DNA from: Centrapalus pauciflorus
Lineage: Eukaryota > Streptophyta > Magnoliopsida > Asterales > Asteraceae
DNA: 64,000 bases
Direction: 5' to 3'
NCBI GenBank assembly: GCA_020465985.1
Contig: JAANYP010000760.1
Span: 775,867-839,866, forward strand
Shown here: positions 61,735 through 64,000 of the stretch, in pieces
Layout: each line of letters begins with the position of its first letter
Numbering within the stretch: the stretch's first letter is position 1
The notes under the pieces: model-generated
Told to the model about the DNA's origin: nothing
The model's input: the letters and a program-made list of their open reading frames with translations, nothing else
Database searches by the model: none
Program-made: the position numbers and the translations under genes

Positions 61735-62799
61735 ATAGCAAACCTTGTAAAGCTTGAATTTGCTGCACTAGACGTTAACGGGAAGAACTACATGTCATGG
61801 ACAATTGATGTAAAAATGCATCTTGAATCCATGGGAATCTTGGAAACTATAAGTGAGAAAAATAATTGTTCCTCACAAGAAAATGCAAAATCAAATGTGT
61901 TTCTACGTAAGCATATTGATGATATGCTAAAATTTGAATATTTGAACACAAATGATCCAAGCATTCTATGGAAAGATTTGAAAGAAAGGTTTGATCATCA
62001 AAGGGAAGTTTTACTTCCAGCTGCCAGAGATGAGTGGAGAAATTTGAGGTTCCAAGACTTTAAAAAGGTTAATGAGTATACCTCAGCTTTGTTCAGGATA
62101 TGTTCACAGTTAAGATTTTGTGGACAAACTGTTACTGATGCAGACATGTTGGAGAAAACATACTCCACGTTTCATGCGTCAAACATTACTCTGCAACAAC
62201 AATATCGCATGCAGAAATTTACAAGATATTCTGAACTCAATTCAGTCCTTCTTGTTGCTGAACAAAATAATGAGCATCTGATGAAAAATCATCAGTCTCG
62301 TCCTACAGGATCAGTAGCGTTTCCTGAAGCAAATGCTACGAATAAAAGTGATCCTAAAAATAATACACATGGATAAGGACGAGGGCGAGGATTTGGCCGT
62401 GGACGAGGCCGTGGTCGTGGCTATAATAAAAACCATAATTATAAGAATAATCATGGCTATGGTTACAACTATAAATATGGAAAAAGTCATTCTCGGGGCC
62501 GTGGACGTGGACATGGACATGGTTATAACAATGCTCCACGAGATAATAAATCTCAATCACATGGAAAATCCAAGAAAAATGAAGCAAAAACTAATACTTC
62601 TCAGGGTCCTGAAGATCCTTGCTTCAGATGTGGAATGATAGGCCACTGGTCAAGAACTTGTCGAACAGCACCACATCTTTGTCAGCTGTATCAAGATTCT
62701 CTTAAAGGAAAAGAGAAAGAAGTAAATTTTAATGATCTCCTTAATGATTCGGTACCTGAACTAAATGCTTCAGATTTCTTTGATTATTTAGATATATAA
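61735..62799 (+). pseudogene. Copia gag, interrupted
   Basis: The N-terminal part (N-L-V-K-L-E-F-A-A-L-D, G-K-N-Y-M-S-W) is a UBN2/retrotransposon gag domain. An in-frame TAA at 62374-62376 stands at the start of a Gly/Arg-rich stretch. Downstream the same frame reads on through a zinc knuckle C-F-R-C-G-M-I-G-H-W-S-R-T-C (62620-62661, CX2CX4HX4C) to a stop at 62797. The position where related elements usually start with Met-Ala-Asn has ATA at 61735-61737; the first ATG in frame is at 61702 and may not be the true start. It is a retrotransposon coat protein gene that looks inactive. Confidence 0.8.
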
Positions 62800-62959
62800 T
62801 AGTGTGACTATGTTTCATTTTCTAGATATGTATTATTTCATCTTATCATGTAATGCACTTCCTAATCTTATAATAATATAACATATTTCTACTTAACAAT
62901 TTTTATCTTACATAATCATTAATTTATTATTTTTCTTATTTATTATTTTGAAGTTTAAA
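62800..62959 (+). other. Spacer between copia gag and pol
   Basis: About 160 bp of T-rich DNA. gag and pol lie in different frames on its two sides. A T-rich run ending TTTTGAAG before pol resembles a splice acceptor. Confidence 0.45.
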
Positions 62960-64000
62960 ATGAATTTCATCGAAGAACTGCATGAAGCAAACTTTGGAGA
63001 TATCTGTATACCAGACAGTGGTGCCACACACACAATTCTTAAAACGAAGAAATATTTTTCTGAACTAAAGCCAACTAAAACAACCATACATACCATTTCA
63101 GGTCCTGTAGATCTAATTGAAGGAACCAGAAAGGCTCATTTTATATTACCAAATGGTACAAAGTTTTTAATAAATAATGCTCTATTTTCTCCAAAATCTA
63201 AAAGAAATTTGCTGAGTTTCAATAACATACACCGAAATGGATACGGTACTCAGACTGTGACAATAGAGAATAAGAAATTTATGCATATTACCGATAAAAA
63301 CCATGTACTGGAAAAACTGTCAACACTCAATTCTGGTTTGCATTATACATATATAAGTATGGTTGAATCCAACATGGTAGTAAAAGAAAAATATTGTGAT
63401 CCTGGAGTTTTGAGTTTGTGGCATGACAGAGTAGGCCATCCAGGAACAACCATGATGCAAAGAATAATTGAAGGTACCAATGGACATCCACTAAAAAGCC
63501 TGAAGATCTCTCAAACAGGTAACTTGGCTCAATGTACATCTTGTTCTCTTGGAAAACTTATTGTGAAACATTCACCAACAAAAATTGAAAAGAAAAATCC
63601 TATGTTTCTTGAAAGAATTCAAGGTGATATATGTGGACCAATTCATCCACCATGTGGACCTTTCAGATACTTCATGGTATTAATAGATGCATCAAGTCGA
63701 TGGTCTCACGTTTGTTTATTATCGACTCGTAATGTGGCATTTGCAAAATTTCTGGCTCAGATCATTAAATTAAGGGCGCATTTTCCTGATTATACCATTA
63801 AAAGGGTGAGACTTGATAATGCTGGTGAATTTACGTCTCAAGCTTTTAATGACTATTGCATGTCTGTTGGAATTAGTGTTGAACATCCAGTTGCTCATGT
63901 TCATACACAAAATGGTTTAGCTGAATCATTAATTAAACGTCTTCAGCTAATAGCTAGACCATTAATAATGAAAACAAAACTCCCTATTTCTGTCTGGGGA
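62960..64000 (+). CDS. Copia pol, 5' part (protease and integrase), runs off the window
   Basis: Open from the ATG at 62960 to the window end (347 codons). An aspartic protease signature P-D-S-G-A-T-H-T lies near residue 20. The integrase zinc-binding part has L-W-H-D-R-V-G-H and C-T-S-C. The catalytic core shows Asp in Q-G-D-I-C-G-P, Asp in R-L-D-N-A-G-E-F and Glu in N-G-L-A-E-S, so all three acidic residues are present. Reverse transcriptase and RNase H would lie beyond the window. It is intact here even though gag is broken, so the element may be recent or may depend on a helper. The true pol start could be elsewhere if the spacer is spliced. Confidence 0.85.
   Translation, partial: MNFIEELHEANFGDICIPDSGATHTILKTKKYFSELKPTKTTIHTISGPVDLIEGTRKAHFILPNGTKFLINNALFSPKSKRNLLSFNNIHRNGYGTQTVTIENKKFMHITDKNHVLEKLSTLNSGLHYTYISMVESNMVVKEKYCDPGVLSLWHDRVGHPGTTMMQRIIEGTNGHPLKSLKISQTGNLAQCTSCSLGKLIVKHSPTKIEKKNPMFLERIQGDICGPIHPPCGPFRYFMVLIDASSRWSHVCLLSTRNVAFAKFLAQIIKLRAHFPDYTIKRVRLDNAGEFTSQAFNDYCMSVGISVEHPVAHVHTQNGLAESLIKRLQLIARPLIMKTKLPISVWG

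Noticed and set aside
62354..62587. 77-101 codon frames opposite or beside gag at 62.3-62.6 kb
   Set aside because: Shadow frames of the Gly/Arg-rich part of gag.

Overview
The window is plant nuclear DNA from a eudicot. Asteraceae is my best guess, because of the mix of short dispersed repeats, but that is an impression and not a proof. It is AT-rich and dominated by transposable elements: short hAT, Tourist-like and Mutator-like elements, Helitrons, SINEs, 5'-truncated LINEs and a Ty1/copia element. There are long (TA)n arrays and one probable insertion of mitochondrial DNA. Only two kinds of intact host gene can be supported.

First, a dispersed cluster of six related single-exon genes (here PPS1 to PPS6, about 4.3, 8.2, 25.6, 31.8, 36.9 and 54.8 kb; the first two on the minus strand, the rest on plus). 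They encode small (110-203 aa), probably disordered, Pro/Gly/Ser/Asn/Gln-rich proteins. They share a degenerate internal repeat (consensus Q-x-P-P-S-[LV]-x-D-[VM]-G-R-R-x-x-S-Q) and, clearest in PPS1 and PPS3-6, a C-terminal module (G-M-S-[LM]-T-G-x-x-F-[KR]-x-F). Each has a TATA box 45-75 bp before the ATG. Four carry a GACGTTGAC-type W-box/TGA element, or its remnant, at 105-130 bp upstream. I do not recognise the family. PPS4 and PPS5 are a recent segmental duplication; PPS4 has lost the ancestral start codon and PPS5 has a LINE inserted in its promoter.

Second, an intact five-exon ankyrin-repeat/PGG-domain membrane protein gene (ACD6/ITN1-like, 618 aa) at 19.5-23.0 kb, inside the PPS cluster. 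The W-box promoters and this neighbour suggest, but do not show, a biotic-stress locus.

Layout: 0-1.1 kb end of a Ty3/gypsy-like LTR; 3-10 kb PPS1, PPS2, MITEs, LINE, Helitron; 11.2-11.7 kb mitochondrial-like insertion; 12-18 kb SINEs and fold-back elements; 19.5-23 kb ankyrin gene; 23-24.6 kb (TA)n with two inserted elements; 25.6-37.3 kb PPS3-5; 39-41.3 kb Helitron cluster; 41.9-46.8 kb a chain of five inverted-repeat elements separated only by (TA)n; 48-54.5 kb hAT, SINE and Helitron pieces; 54.8 kb PPS6; 55.4-57.7 kb Mutator-like and Tourist elements; 59.6 kb to the end a copia element with a hAT copy in its left LTR.

The most unusual mobile DNA is a group of nine elements in five or six sequence families. 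All end in a related 16-bp core (GGTTCWWDKRRRNACC), most sit in (TA)n, and the two outside (TA)n are flanked by 10-bp direct repeats. Their interiors carry arrays of short palindromes (ATGCAT, TACGTA) or TTCAC-type motifs.
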